A stretch of DNA of 64,000 nucleotides from Bacteroidales bacterium (lineage in GTDB: Bacteria > Bacteroidota > Bacteroidia > Bacteroidales > VadinHA17): the NCBI GenBank assembly GCA_025454795.1, contig JALONT010000011.1, forward strand, positions 1 to 64,000. Reading direction: 5' to 3'. Positions 17,206-25,631 of this stretch are shown piece by piece. The position numbers and the translations under genes were made by a program. Under the pieces are notes generated by a model, which saw nothing but the letters and a program-made list of their open reading frames with translations, was not told the DNA's origin and ran no database searches. Numbering within the stretch: the first letter of the stretch is position 1; every line of letters starts with the position of its first letter.

Positions 17206-17970
17206 ATGAGCAAATACATCTATTTAACCTGTACTCCTGAAGCACTGGTTGCTTCTATGCTTCCTCCTGAAAAATTTGGAATGTATCTTTCAACAGGTAC
17301 AAAAAAAAGGAATAAAGGGCAGACTATATTCTTTGAGGTAGATCCGGGTAAAATTGAGAACCAGATAGATATGGAGAGCCTGAATAAAAGATGTGTGGCA
17401 AAAGAAGACGGCAGTCCGAAAAGTTCTGTATATCTGTCAGTGTACAGGGTTCTGGAGAATATACCCCTTACTGCACTGAAGAGCCTCTACCTGACAACCG
17501 ATCATGGGTGTGTACTTGAGCTGAAAAAAGCATCGTATGATAAAAGCAGTGAAAAGAAAGAAGCCCTTCATCTTTACCAGGAATTAAGCCCGGTTACTCC
17601 ACTTGTAGCCAGTGGCTTTCCACCTTCAGTTTTTCTTAAGAGGCTGACAGACGGGTCGATTCCAATAGTTCTGCCAAAATTATTTTTTGTGGAACTTAAG
17701 CTGGGAGAACTGGCAACAAATCCGCTTTCCGGCTCAGCCGAACATTTGCCTTATTCAAATATAGGGCACCTGAGGGACTGTCTTGAGATTCTTAAAGGGG
17801 AGTATGAAAAGCATATGAAAACCGTTCAGAGGATTTTTTCAGGCACACTGCTTTACAGGACCATAGCCACAGGATTCTATGTGGGGTCTAATGACGACAT
17901 CGCTTATTATCCTTATCCCGATATGAAACAGCTGGAAGATATCAATTATGAGTTTTTCAGGGAGATTTAA
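17206..17970 (+). CDS. Protein of unknown function
   Basis: I do not recognise this 254-residue protein. It starts MSKYIYLTCTPEALVASMLPP and has no signal peptide or membrane helix, so it is probably cytoplasmic. It is well behaved as a gene: continuous frame, normal codon use and a mix of charged helices and beta strands. It has a Tyr-rich end (DIAYYPYPDMKQLEDINYEFF). The reading frame is open for 23 more codons upstream (to 17137), but that extension is hydrophobic and starts before the predicted transcript start. It faces the ExbD gene convergently with a 6-bp gap. No neighbour suggests a function. Confidence 0.75.
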   Translation: MSKYIYLTCTPEALVASMLPPEKFGMYLSTGTKKRNKGQTIFFEVDPGKIENQIDMESLNKRCVAKEDGSPKSSVYLSVYRVLENIPLTALKSLYLTTDHGCVLELKKASYDKSSEKKEALHLYQELSPVTPLVASGFPPSVFLKRLTDGSIPIVLPKLFFVELKLGELATNPLSGSAEHLPYSNIGHLRDCLEILKGEYEKHMKTVQRIFSGTLLYRTIATGFYVGSNDDIAYYPYPDMKQLEDINYEFFREI

Positions 17971-17976
17971 AATGAG

Positions 17977-18381
17977 TTACTGACCTGTTTTCTTATTTGT
18001 AGCCATCACCATTTTAACCTGCAACCTGGAACCAATCTCAAGAATATCAACCAGATCCTGAACAGTAAGGGATTGCTCAAGTCTTAGAATAACGGTAGGT
18101 TCCTGCAACGAACTCATTCTGGATTTCAGAAATGGTTCAATATCATTAAAACTTATCTGTCGGTTGTCAATAAAGTATCTTTTATCTTTTGTCACAGAAA
18201 TTGAAATCTGCTGTTTATTCAGATTCTGTGCTGATTTTGAGTTAGGTAATAGAAGCTTGATGACATTCGGATTTGCCAATGATGATACTATCAGAAAGAA
18301 TAAAAGAAGGAAGAACATAATATCATTCAGAGATGAAGTGCTGACCTCAGGCTGAAAATGTCTTTTTCTTTTAATGTTCAT
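17977..18381 (-). CDS. exbD: ExbD/TolR family biopolymer transport protein
   Basis: ExbD-type proteins are single-pass inner-membrane partners of the ExbB/TolQ proton channel and pass proton-motive energy to TonB- or Tol-like periplasmic proteins. The 134-residue product has a short basic N-terminus. A transmembrane helix follows near residues 18-37, preceded by SLNDIMFFLLLFFL; the aspartate in NDIMF is the conserved proton-relay residue. A periplasmic domain completes it. The ExbB gene ends 1 bp upstream on the same strand. No TonB gene is in the window, so the energised partner is unknown. Confidence 0.88.
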   Translation of the reverse strand: MNIKRKRHFQPEVSTSSLNDIMFFLLLFFLIVSSLANPNVIKLLLPNSKSAQNLNKQQISISVTKDKRYFIDNRQISFNDIEPFLKSRMSSLQEPTVILRLEQSLTVQDLVDILEIGSRLQVKMVMATNKKTGQ

Positions 18382-18382
18382 C

Positions 18383-19027
18383 TTATAAAGCTTTTACAAC
18401 ATCATTTACCTGCCTTTGCATATTTATTGAGAAACGGTCAATCATCATTTGCAGTAAATGATAGAAGCTGTAGGCTATTACTCCAACTATTAAACCGGTG
18501 CCGCTACAGATCATTTTCTGATATAATCCTCCTGCAATAATGCCAATACTTATATTATCGGCCAGAGAGATATTATAAAAGATTTTTATAACTCCTGAGA
18601 TCGTACCGATAAATCCAAGCATTGGGGCAATCCCGGCAATAATACCAAGATATCCGGTGTTTTTTTCCATTTCAGAAATCTCAATGTTGGCAGTAGCTTC
18701 CATATATTTTTCAATCTCATTCGAAGATTTGCCTGATTGGCTCAGACCACTTTCCAGAATTTTTCCGAGTGAAGTATTACTATTTCTGGTACTTATAAAA
18801 GCTTCATCCTGTCTTTTATTTCTGATCTCTTTGATAATATTTTTTACAAGCGGTTCATCTATCACAGAATTTTTCCTGATATAGGCAACCCTCTCAATAA
18901 AAAAATAAATGCTTATCATAGATAAAAGAAGAATGGGAATCATTATAAATCCACCTTTCATGAGCAATTCTGCAATATTGTTTACAGAGGTTGTATCAGT
19001 TAGTTGAGGCTGCTCAATTACAGGCAT
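18383..19027 (-). CDS. exbB: MotA/TolQ/ExbB family proton channel protein
   Basis: This is the channel subunit that pairs with the ExbD protein encoded immediately downstream. The 214-residue protein (221 if ATG 19048 is used) has a first transmembrane helix near residues 25-45 and a long cytoplasmic loop. Two further helices contain the conserved GIIAGIAPMLGFIGTISGVI and a GTGLIVGVIAYSFYH segment. Both possible starts lie after the predicted promoter (19073-19080), so the start is uncertain; I chose the one giving the shorter N-terminus. The two genes form a minimal energy-transducing pair. Confidence 0.88.
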   Translation of the reverse strand: MPVIEQPQLTDTTSVNNIAELLMKGGFIMIPILLLSMISIYFFIERVAYIRKNSVIDEPLVKNIIKEIRNKRQDEAFISTRNSNTSLGKILESGLSQSGKSSNEIEKYMEATANIEISEMEKNTGYLGIIAGIAPMLGFIGTISGVIKIFYNISLADNISIGIIAGGLYQKMICSGTGLIVGVIAYSFYHLLQMMIDRFSINMQRQVNDVVKAL

Positions 19028-19048
19028 TATAATATGAGAGTAAAACAT

Positions 19049-19398
19049 TTCTAGGTGTTTAGGTTACGTCGCCAAAGTTATTTATTGCTGCCGACACAGG
19101 GAGAAACATTAAATAGTTTTTTTTAGTATTGGCTGGTAACTTATCAACATTACCATACTCCCCTGGCAGGATTGATGCTGCAATAAACAATGCTTAACCG
19201 CTTCCTGATTAAAAACAGCAATATAGCTGACCGGAGGTCTGATATTATTCATCATCTTTAGATTAGATTTATTCTAAATAAATTTCGTTTTAAGATTATC
19301 CGATTTTTCATTTGCAGTAATAAAAAACTAATTTAGTTTTGTACCGGTAAAATTTTTGCTGATCCGAACCATTAAATTTTAATTTAAAAACAGATATC
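19049..19398. promoter_or_regulatory. Divergent intergenic region between exbB and hppA with two predicted promoters
   Basis: No gene is visible. On the minus strand TAACTTTG at 19073-19080 is a candidate -7 element for exbB. On the plus strand TTG at 19312-19314 and TAGTTTTG at 19334-19341, 19 bp apart, form an ideal promoter for hppA with a start near 19348. An inverted repeat ATTAGA-N5-TCTAAT at 19262-19278 lies upstream of the hppA promoter. Confidence 0.65.
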
Positions 19399-21687
19399 AT
19401 GATTAGTACTATTTTTTGGATTGTCCCGATCTCTGCACTCATTGCATTGCTGTTTGCCTGGATTTTTTACCGGAGTATGAAAGCTCAGGAAGAAGGAACA
19501 GACAGGATGAAAGAGATAGCGTTGTATGTCAGGGAAGGAGCGATGGCTTACCTGAAACGCCAGTATACAGTTGTTGTCAAAGTGTTTATCATACTGGTAG
19601 TTTTGCTTACAATACTGGCTTATTTTGGGATTCAGAATCCCTTTGTCCCTGTTGCCTTTCTTACAGGAGGGTTTTTTTCAGGCCTCTGCGGTTTTCTGGG
19701 GATGAAAACTGCAACTTTTGCCTCGAACAGAACAGCCTGGGCTGCATCGAAATCGCTTAACAAAGGACTTCAGGTTGCTTTAAGAAGCGGTGCTGTAATG
19801 GGTCTTGTTGTTGTGGGATTCGGTCTTCTGGATATTGCACTCTGGTTCCTGATTCTTAATGGTCTTGTATTTACACCCGAGAATATGGAAGCAGGCCTGA
19901 AATTCATTGGACTGACATTTGTGCAGGCAGGTACTACTGAACATGAGAAACTTATAGAGATTACTGCTGTTATGCTGACATTCGGAATGGGTGCATCTAC
20001 CCAGGCTCTTTTTGCACGTGTCGGCGGAGGTATATTTACAAAAGCCGCTGATGTTGGTGCTGACCTGGTTGGTAAAGTTGAAGCAGGGATTCCGGAAGAC
20101 GATCCTCGCAACCCTGCAACTATTGCAGATAATGTAGGTGACAATGTTGGCGACGTTGCAGGTATGGGTGCCGACCTTTATGAATCTTATGCAGGTTCTA
20201 TTCTGGCAACTGCTGCGCTGGGTTCAGCATTGCCGGTGGTAACCGGTGATGTTCAGATGAAAGCCGTTATAGCTCCTATGCTTGTTTCGGCAATAGGGAT
20301 ATTACTTTCAATAGCAGGGGTTTATATGGTAAGGACTAAAGAATCTGCCACACCAAAGGTGCTTCTTCGCGCACTGCTTCTTGGCACAGGTGGAAGTTCT
20401 GCTCTGATCCTTGTTGTTCTCGCAGGTTTGGCTGCCCTCGACTGGATTACATGGGGCGTTTTTGGTGCTGCAGTATCCGGTCTGCTGGCAGGGGTTATTA
20501 TAGGACAGTCGACCGAATATTATACTTCAGATGCGAATAAACCAACCCAGGGTATTGCAAAACAATCACAGCAGGGACCTGCAACCGTTATAATTGAAGG
20601 TATGGCTGTTGGTATGTCCTCTACCTGGATCCCAGTCATAACTATTGTTCTCGGTATCATAGCAGCTTATGGTTTTGCAGGCGGATTCAGTAATTTCGCC
20701 ATGGGTGTTTACGGTATCGGATTTGCTGCAGTGGGCATGCTCTCCACTCTCGGAATAACGCTCGCTACGGATGCTTTCGGCCCGATAGCTGACAACGCCG
20801 GTGGTAATGCTGAAATGTCAGAACTTCCTAAAGAGGTAAGAGAAAGGACAGATGCTCTCGACGGACTTGGCAATACTACGGCTGCAACCGGAAAAGGATT
20901 TGCGATTGGTTCAGCCGCCCTTACTGCTCTTGCACTTATGGCTGCTTATATGGAGGAGGTGAGATTGTGGCTTGGAAGGCTCATTGATAAAGCCCCTGAA
21001 GGATTCAAACAGATAGGAGATACTCTTTTCTATAACACTACTGTTCCATCTGTCCAGGATGGACAAACAGCTGTTAATATAACTTCTGCCACAATCAGGG
21101 ACTTTACCGCAGCTTACGACCTTTCTCTTTTTAACCCCATACTTCTTGGTGGTGTTTTCATTGGTGGGATGATGGCGTTCCTGTTCAGTTCCATGAGCAT
21201 GAAAGCTGTCGGACGTGCTGCTGGTAAAATGGTTGATGAAGTAAGGCGTCAGTTCCGGGAAATACCAGGAATTATGGAAGGTACAGGAAAACCTGAGTAT
21301 GCAAAATGTGTTGAGATTTCTACTGCCGGAGCCCAGAGCGAAATGCTTGTGCCTTCCCTGATTGCCATAGCTGTTCCTCTTATCGTTGGTGTAATTCTTG
21401 GAGTTCCTGGTGTAATTGGTCTTCTTGCAGGAGGTATGTCTACAGGGTTTGTACTCGCAAGTATGCTTAATAACTCAGGAGGTGCATGGGACAACGCAAA
21501 GAAATATATTGAAAGAGGCAATTATGGTGGTAAAAAAAGTGAATGCCACAAGGCAAGTGTGGTTGGCGATACAGTAGGTGATCCTTTCAAGGATACTTCA
21601 GGTCCGGCGCTTAATATCCTTATTAAGCTTATGTCGATGGTATCTGTTGTTCTGGCAGGTCTCACTGTTGCATTGAGTCTTTTTTAA
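19399..21687 (+). CDS. hppA: K+-dependent membrane-bound pyrophosphatase (H+- or Na+-pumping)
   Basis: This integral membrane enzyme couples pyrophosphate hydrolysis to export of H+ or Na+. The 762-residue protein has about 16 transmembrane helices. The catalytic core has the acidic signature [20 protein letters not shown] near residue 230 (split here by [17 protein letters not shown]). A second metal-binding motif, [14 protein letters not shown], lies near the C-terminus. The subfamily marker reads [10 protein letters not shown] with Ala495 and Gly498, where K+-independent enzymes have Lys and Thr, so it should require potassium. The pumped ion cannot be fixed from what I can see. It has a strong predicted promoter (19312-19341) and an intrinsic terminator (21715-21744). 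Confidence 0.95.
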   Translation: MISTIFWIVPISALIALLFAWIFYRSMKAQEEGTDRMKEIALYVREGAMAYLKRQYTVVVKVFIILVVLLTILAYFGIQNPFVPVAFLTGGFFSGLCGFLGMKTATFASNRTAWAASKSLNKGLQVALRSGAVMGLVVVGFGLLDIALWFLILNGLVFTPENMEAGLKFIGLTFVQAGTTEHEKLIEITAVMLTFGMGASTQALFARVGGGIFTKAADVGADLVGKVEAGIPEDDPRNPATIADNVGDNVGDVAGMGADLYESYAGSILATAALGSALPVVTGDVQMKAVIAPMLVSAIGILLSIAGVYMVRTKESATPKVLLRALLLGTGGSSALILVVLAGLAALDWITWGVFGAAVSGLLAGVIIGQSTEYYTSDANKPTQGIAKQSQQGPATVIIEGMAVGMSSTWIPVITIVLGIIAAYGFAGGFSNFAMGVYGIGFAAVGMLSTLGITLATDAFGPIADNAGGNAEMSELPKEVRERTDALDGLGNTTAATGKGFAIGSAALTALALMAAYMEEVRLWLGRLIDKAPEGFKQIGDTLFYNTTVPSVQDGQTAVNITSATIRDFTAAYDLSLFNPILLGGVFIGGMMAFLFSSMSMKAVGRAAGKMVDEVRRQFREIPGIMEGTGKPEYAKCVEISTAGAQSEMLVPSLIAIAVPLIVGVILGVPGVIGLLAGGMSTGFVLASMLNNSGGAWDNAKKYIERGNYGGKKSECHKASVVGDTVGDPFKDTSGPALNILIKLMSMVSVVLAGLTVALSLF

Positions 21688-21714
21688 TAAATAAAATAAA
21701 TACATAATATTTAG

Positions 21715-21744
21715 AGGGATACCCTGTGGTGTATCCCTTTTTTA
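21715..21744 (+). terminator. Intrinsic terminator of hppA
   Basis: AGGGATAC at 21715-21722 pairs with GTATCCCT at 21731-21738 around an 8-nt loop, followed by a run of six T. It lies 28 bp after the hppA stop codon. Confidence 0.85.
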
Positions 21745-21758
21745 TGTTCTTAATTTGT

Positions 21759-21766
21759 TATTTTTG
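21759..21766 (+). promoter_or_regulatory. Predicted -7 element of the dehydratase gene
   Basis: TATTTTTG fits TAnnTTTG and lies between the hppA terminator and ATG 21782. The leader would be only about 9 nt, and no TTG stands at the -33 distance, so this is tentative. Confidence 0.35.
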
Positions 21767-21781
21767 AGAAAACAGATTTAA

Positions 21782-22726
21782 ATGAACCTACCTACTATCG
21801 ATGATATCCTGGCTGCTCACAGGCGAATTAAACCTTTCGTTCATCAGACTCCGGTGTTAACCTCAGAGCAGTTAAATAAGCTATTCAGCTGTGAATTATT
21901 CTTCAAGTGTGAAAACTTCCAGAAAGTTGGTGCATTTAAATTCCGTGGAGCTGTTAACGCTGTTCTTTCATTATCGGATATTGAGAGGAAGAGGGGAGTA
22001 GCAACCCATTCATCAGGCAATCATGCTGCTGCTCTTGCCCTTGCAGCATCGATGAATGGTGTCAAACCCTATATAGTAATGCCTGAAACGGCGCCGGCAG
22101 TAAAGAAAAATGCGGTAACAGGTTATGGGGCAGATATTACTTACTGCAAACCGACACTTCAGGACCGCGAAGAGACTACCCGCCGCATAATAGAAAAAAC
22201 AGGAGCCGTAATGGTACATCCTTATGATAATTTTAATGTTATATGCGGACAGGGAACTTCTGCTTTGGAACTTCTCGATAAAAGAGATGATCTTGAGATA
22301 GTTATAGCACCAGTTGGTGGCGGTGGACTGTTAAGCGGGACCTCGACCTGTGTAAAAGGTATTAATGGCAAAATCAAAGTGATTGGTGCCGAACCATTAA
22401 ATGCAAACGACGCATGGAAATCATTCACTTCAGGAATTCTTACTCCTTCAGTTAATCCTTCAACAGTTGCCGACGGACTTCTTACATCTCTCAGCGAACT
22501 TACTTTTTCGGTAATAAGAAAAAATGTTGATTTAATCTTCACAGCAACCGAAGAGTCGATCATTGAATGTATGCTTCTTGTCTGGGAGAGAATGAAAATA
22601 ATCATTGAGCCATCCTCGGCTACTGTTCTTGCTATAATTAAAGAGAATCCTGATTTTTTCAGAAAGAAAAAAGTTGGACTGATCCTTTCCGGCGGGAATG
22701 TAGATTTCAGGAAGCTGCCTTTTTAG
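21782..22726 (+). CDS. Threonine/serine dehydratase-like PLP enzyme (short form, no ACT domain)
   Basis: The 314-residue protein is a fold-type II PLP enzyme. The N-terminus carries the PLP lysine in FKFRGAVNAV near residue 53, then HSSGNHAAALALAA, a phosphate-binding glycine loop PVGGGGLLSG near residue 182, and LSGGNVD at the end. This pattern fits biosynthetic or catabolic threonine dehydratases and the closely related serine racemases. It lacks the C-terminal regulatory domain of the isoleucine-sensitive IlvA, so it is more like TdcB or serine racemase. Substrate cannot be settled from sequence alone. It ends 4 bp inside the convergent nuclease-fold gene. Confidence 0.85.
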   Translation: MNLPTIDDILAAHRRIKPFVHQTPVLTSEQLNKLFSCELFFKCENFQKVGAFKFRGAVNAVLSLSDIERKRGVATHSSGNHAAALALAASMNGVKPYIVMPETAPAVKKNAVTGYGADITYCKPTLQDREETTRRIIEKTGAVMVHPYDNFNVICGQGTSALELLDKRDDLEIVIAPVGGGGLLSGTSTCVKGINGKIKVIGAEPLNANDAWKSFTSGILTPSVNPSTVADGLLTSLSELTFSVIRKNVDLIFTATEESIIECMLLVWERMKIIIEPSSATVLAIIKENPDFFRKKKVGLILSGGNVDFRKLPF

Positions 22727-23802
22727 TTGCGTTTTTTGAAATAGGCTGCAACAGGGTAATGGTCGGAGTACTTTACTTTTAATATCTCGAACCAGGTGCT
22801 CACCAGGGAATTATCATAAAGTATATAATCAATACGGTTGGCAGGATAATTGCCTTTATAGGTAAATCCGGCACCATAACCGGAATTGACGAATGAATCA
22901 TTCAGCCCTTTACGGATCTTTCTGTATGAATATGAAACAGGAGTGTCGTTGAAATCGCCAGCAACAATTACAGGGTATGGCGACTGAGTAATCTGCGCCT
23001 TTACATATGTTGCCTGGAGGGCTCTTCTGACAAATCCTTTCTTAAGGCTTACCGACAGGTTTTTCATCTCACCAAGAGCCTCCTTGTCATCGGAAGCTGT
23101 CATCTCATCAAGAAACGATCTCTCCATCCTCTTAAGTCTGAATGACTGCAGGTGATTGTTAAAGATCCTGAAGGTGTCTTTCTGTATAATGATATCTGAA
23201 AATATTGAAAGACTGGATGACCCCGGATGGATAACTGCTCCTTTTCTTATTATCGGATATTTGCTGTAGGTTGCAATACCGTAATAATGGTTTTTCCCAC
23301 TGCTTATCACCTTCATGTGGGAATAATATTTACCTCCGAGAGCTGACTTGAATGCCAGGTCTTTCTGACCTGGATCCCCGTTCATATAAATCTCCTGGAG
23401 AAACAGAATATCCGGGTTCTGGCTCTTTAGAAATGCCAGAACTTTTTTTTCGGAATTGGAATTCGGGCTCTCGAAGTAATTGAATAGTCTAAGATTATAG
23501 CTCATTACCTTAAAGGTCCCTTCCTTGTTTCCTGATGGTTTCCCTATCTTTATGTAGTTTGAAAGATGTGTAAAGCCGATAGCAATCACGACAACTGAGA
23601 TAAAAGCTTCATATCTTAACAAGACGGCCCAGGTAACAGCCAGTATTATATTAATAAGGAGAAGATATGGATAAGCCAGTCCGAAAAAAGCCGGCAGGGC
23701 AAAATTCTGAGGATTGATATGGACTGCCAGGTAAGAAAACAGAAGAGCAGATGCAAATAAAATATTTACAGCCAGGAGAACCTTATAAAAAAATTTTCTC
23801 AA
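22723..23802 (-). CDS. Membrane-anchored endonuclease/exonuclease/phosphatase family protein
   Basis: The 359-residue protein begins with three hydrophobic helices in about 95 residues and then has an EEP-fold catalytic domain. Motifs of the fold are present: VMSYNLRLFNYF, DILFLQEIY (metal-binding Glu), a conserved YGIATYSKYPI, VAGDFNDTP and the final SDHYPVAAYF with the catalytic Asp-His. EEP enzymes cleave DNA, RNA caps, inositol phosphates or sphingolipids. A membrane-tethered catalytic domain facing the periplasm suggests a lipid or phosphate substrate, which is inference. It is convergent with the dehydratase gene, overlapping by 4 bp. Confidence 0.85.
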   Translation of the reverse strand: MRKFFYKVLLAVNILFASALLFSYLAVHINPQNFALPAFFGLAYPYLLLINIILAVTWAVLLRYEAFISVVVIAIGFTHLSNYIKIGKPSGNKEGTFKVMSYNLRLFNYFESPNSNSEKKVLAFLKSQNPDILFLQEIYMNGDPGQKDLAFKSALGGKYYSHMKVISSGKNHYYGIATYSKYPIIRKGAVIHPGSSSLSIFSDIIIQKDTFRIFNNHLQSFRLKRMERSFLDEMTASDDKEALGEMKNLSVSLKKGFVRRALQATYVKAQITQSPYPVIVAGDFNDTPVSYSYRKIRKGLNDSFVNSGYGAGFTYKGNYPANRIDYILYDNSLVSTWFEILKVKYSDHYPVAAYFKKRN

Positions 23803-23914
23803 AAATCTGTCTTATCTGATGCTAAATTACTTCTATTCAGGGGAAGATTCGTTAAGGGATTCCACTTTTTGACGAGCTTTCTAAAAGGTTATTTAAAGAG
23901 ACTTTTTTATGTGA

Positions 23915-24805
23915 TCAGTTTTTCTTCTGACTCTCATTAAAAAGAATATTCTTCTCCTCTTTTGTCAGGCTGTCGTAACCTCCTTTTGAGATTTTGTCAA
24001 GAATAAGATTGATTTTTGTCTGATGTTCAGTTTTTATCTTATTGTAATCGTAGTCAGACGGAGTTTTTTTATAAGTTATCTTCATCTTTCTCCGTGGCTT
24101 GAAAAGAGTTGCAAAAAAATCAATTATCCGGTTAAATCCCTTTCCAATATCACGGCCTTTCCTGATGTTTAATGTATAAAAGTACCCGAAAAGTGCACCT
24201 CCCATGTGTGCCAGTTTCCCGCCTGAGTTAACAGAAAAATCCATAATTGTTGTCAGCATAAATATTGCCAGAGCCATATATTTTATCTTTATCCTGCCAA
24301 AAAGAAAAAGCTGAACGGTATAATCCGGAACATATACTGAAATGGCAATTACTATTGCCATCACTGAAGCTGATGCACCTATTGCAACGGATTCGGCAAC
24401 GATACCTGAAAATGCAGGGAAGATATTGAATGAGAGCACATAAATGATAGCGCCGCAGACACCACCTAACAAGTAAACAGAAACAAGCTTCCTCTGATCC
24501 AGGTATTCAAGGAAGATCCTGCCGAACCAGTAAAGCCAGAGCATATTGAAAAGTATATGCCAGATGTCCTTTTGAGTGAACATATAAGTGATCAGAGTCC
24601 ACGGCTTTGCCAGTAATACTTTCAGGGATGAAGGAACAGAAAGAAGATCAAGAGCTTTTGCTGCTATTGCCGGATTGCTCAGCAGAAAACCAATAACGGC
24701 TGCGACCGAAATAACCAGAAAAACAATTACATTGATGTAAATAAGCTTTGTTAGGTTAGTCCCCTTACGAAAGCTGTTCTTAATTTCATCCCATATTCCC
24801 ATCAA
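23915..24805 (-). CDS. Rhomboid family intramembrane serine protease (second of tandem pair)
   Basis: Rhomboids cut transmembrane substrates within the bilayer with a Ser-His dyad. The 296-residue protein has about six helices, HILFNMLWLYWFGRIF with the conserved His/Asn of helix 2, the catalytic serine in IGASASVMAI and the catalytic histidine in LAHMGGALFGY. A cytoplasmic, basic tail follows (about 215-296) with a C-terminal helix rich in Lys/Glu. Its start overlaps the previous rhomboid gene by 4 bp, so the two are surely co-expressed. The motif is GASAS rather than the more common GASGA, but the nucleophile is kept. Confidence 0.9.
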   Translation of the reverse strand: MMGIWDEIKNSFRKGTNLTKLIYINVIVFLVISVAAVIGFLLSNPAIAAKALDLLSVPSSLKVLLAKPWTLITYMFTQKDIWHILFNMLWLYWFGRIFLEYLDQRKLVSVYLLGGVCGAIIYVLSFNIFPAFSGIVAESVAIGASASVMAIVIAISVYVPDYTVQLFLFGRIKIKYMALAIFMLTTIMDFSVNSGGKLAHMGGALFGYFYTLNIRKGRDIGKGFNRIIDFFATLFKPRRKMKITYKKTPSDYDYNKIKTEHQTKINLILDKISKGGYDSLTKEEKNILFNESQKKN

Positions 24806-25545
24806 TACAGTGTTTTAGTAGTTTTTCGCCAGTACCTTATGAGAAAGTATCCAAACAACATGCCTCCCAGATGTGCGGCATGAGCAATATTGCTGCCAGG
24901 CTGGGTGATTGCAAGAGAGAGTTCAATAACTCCGTATGCGATTACAAAATATTTTGCTTTTATTGGAATAGGTGGGAAGAGAAGCATCAGTTGCGTATTG
25001 GGGAAGAGCATTCCGAAAGCCAGCAGTACTCCGAATATAGCACCGGAGGCACCAACTGTTGGCGTATTCAGTAATATCTGAAGATCTTTCATTGCAGGAT
25101 CAGTAAAAACCTTTCCCTCTTTGATATAAGTTGCTCCTTCATTCAGAACAAGTTGAATCTGGTCAGGGCTTAACAGGTTCATGAGCTTATTATACTCGAA
25201 TGCTATGACCGTCTCATGGACAAGTGCAGCCCCAAGTCCGGTTACCATATAATAAATGAAAAAACGTTTCGGCCCCCAGACTTTTTCCAGAACCATTCCG
25301 AAAATATATAACGCATACATGTTAAAAAAGAGATGCCAGAAATTGGCATGCATGAACATATGTGACAGAATCTGTAAAGGTTTGAAACTATCGGATCGGG
25401 GGAAATATAGTCCTAGAATTCCGTTGAGATCAACTCCAAAGACACTTCTTACTGCATAATATGCAAGAAGCATCAGTATATTGATCATTATTATATTCTT
25501 AACCACCGGGGGTAATCCGAAAAAGCCTCTGCCGTATCCGTTCAT
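24802..25545 (-). CDS. Rhomboid family intramembrane serine protease (first of tandem pair)
   Basis: The 247-residue protein is a compact six-helix rhomboid. MFMHANFWHLFFNMYALYIFG contains, in adjoining pieces, the helix-2 His and Asn of the oxyanion site. Catalytic serine is in VGASGAIFGVL and catalytic histidine in AHAAHLGGMLFGYF. It has the additional loop between helices 1 and 2 that many bacterial rhomboids have, but no extra helix or soluble domain. The downstream rhomboid overlaps by 4 bp. The two differ in sequence throughout, so this is an old duplication or two separate subfamilies. Substrates are unknown. Confidence 0.92.
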   Translation of the reverse strand: MNGYGRGFFGLPPVVKNIIMINILMLLAYYAVRSVFGVDLNGILGLYFPRSDSFKPLQILSHMFMHANFWHLFFNMYALYIFGMVLEKVWGPKRFFIYYMVTGLGAALVHETVIAFEYNKLMNLLSPDQIQLVLNEGATYIKEGKVFTDPAMKDLQILLNTPTVGASGAIFGVLLAFGMLFPNTQLMLLFPPIPIKAKYFVIAYGVIELSLAITQPGSNIAHAAHLGGMLFGYFLIRYWRKTTKTLY

Positions 25546-25631
25546 CTGTAGATTTTAATCGTTTACTTTCTCTTCAATTGTCGGACCAATTATGATATCT
25601 TCTGCATTTCCCGACAATTTGTCACATGTTC

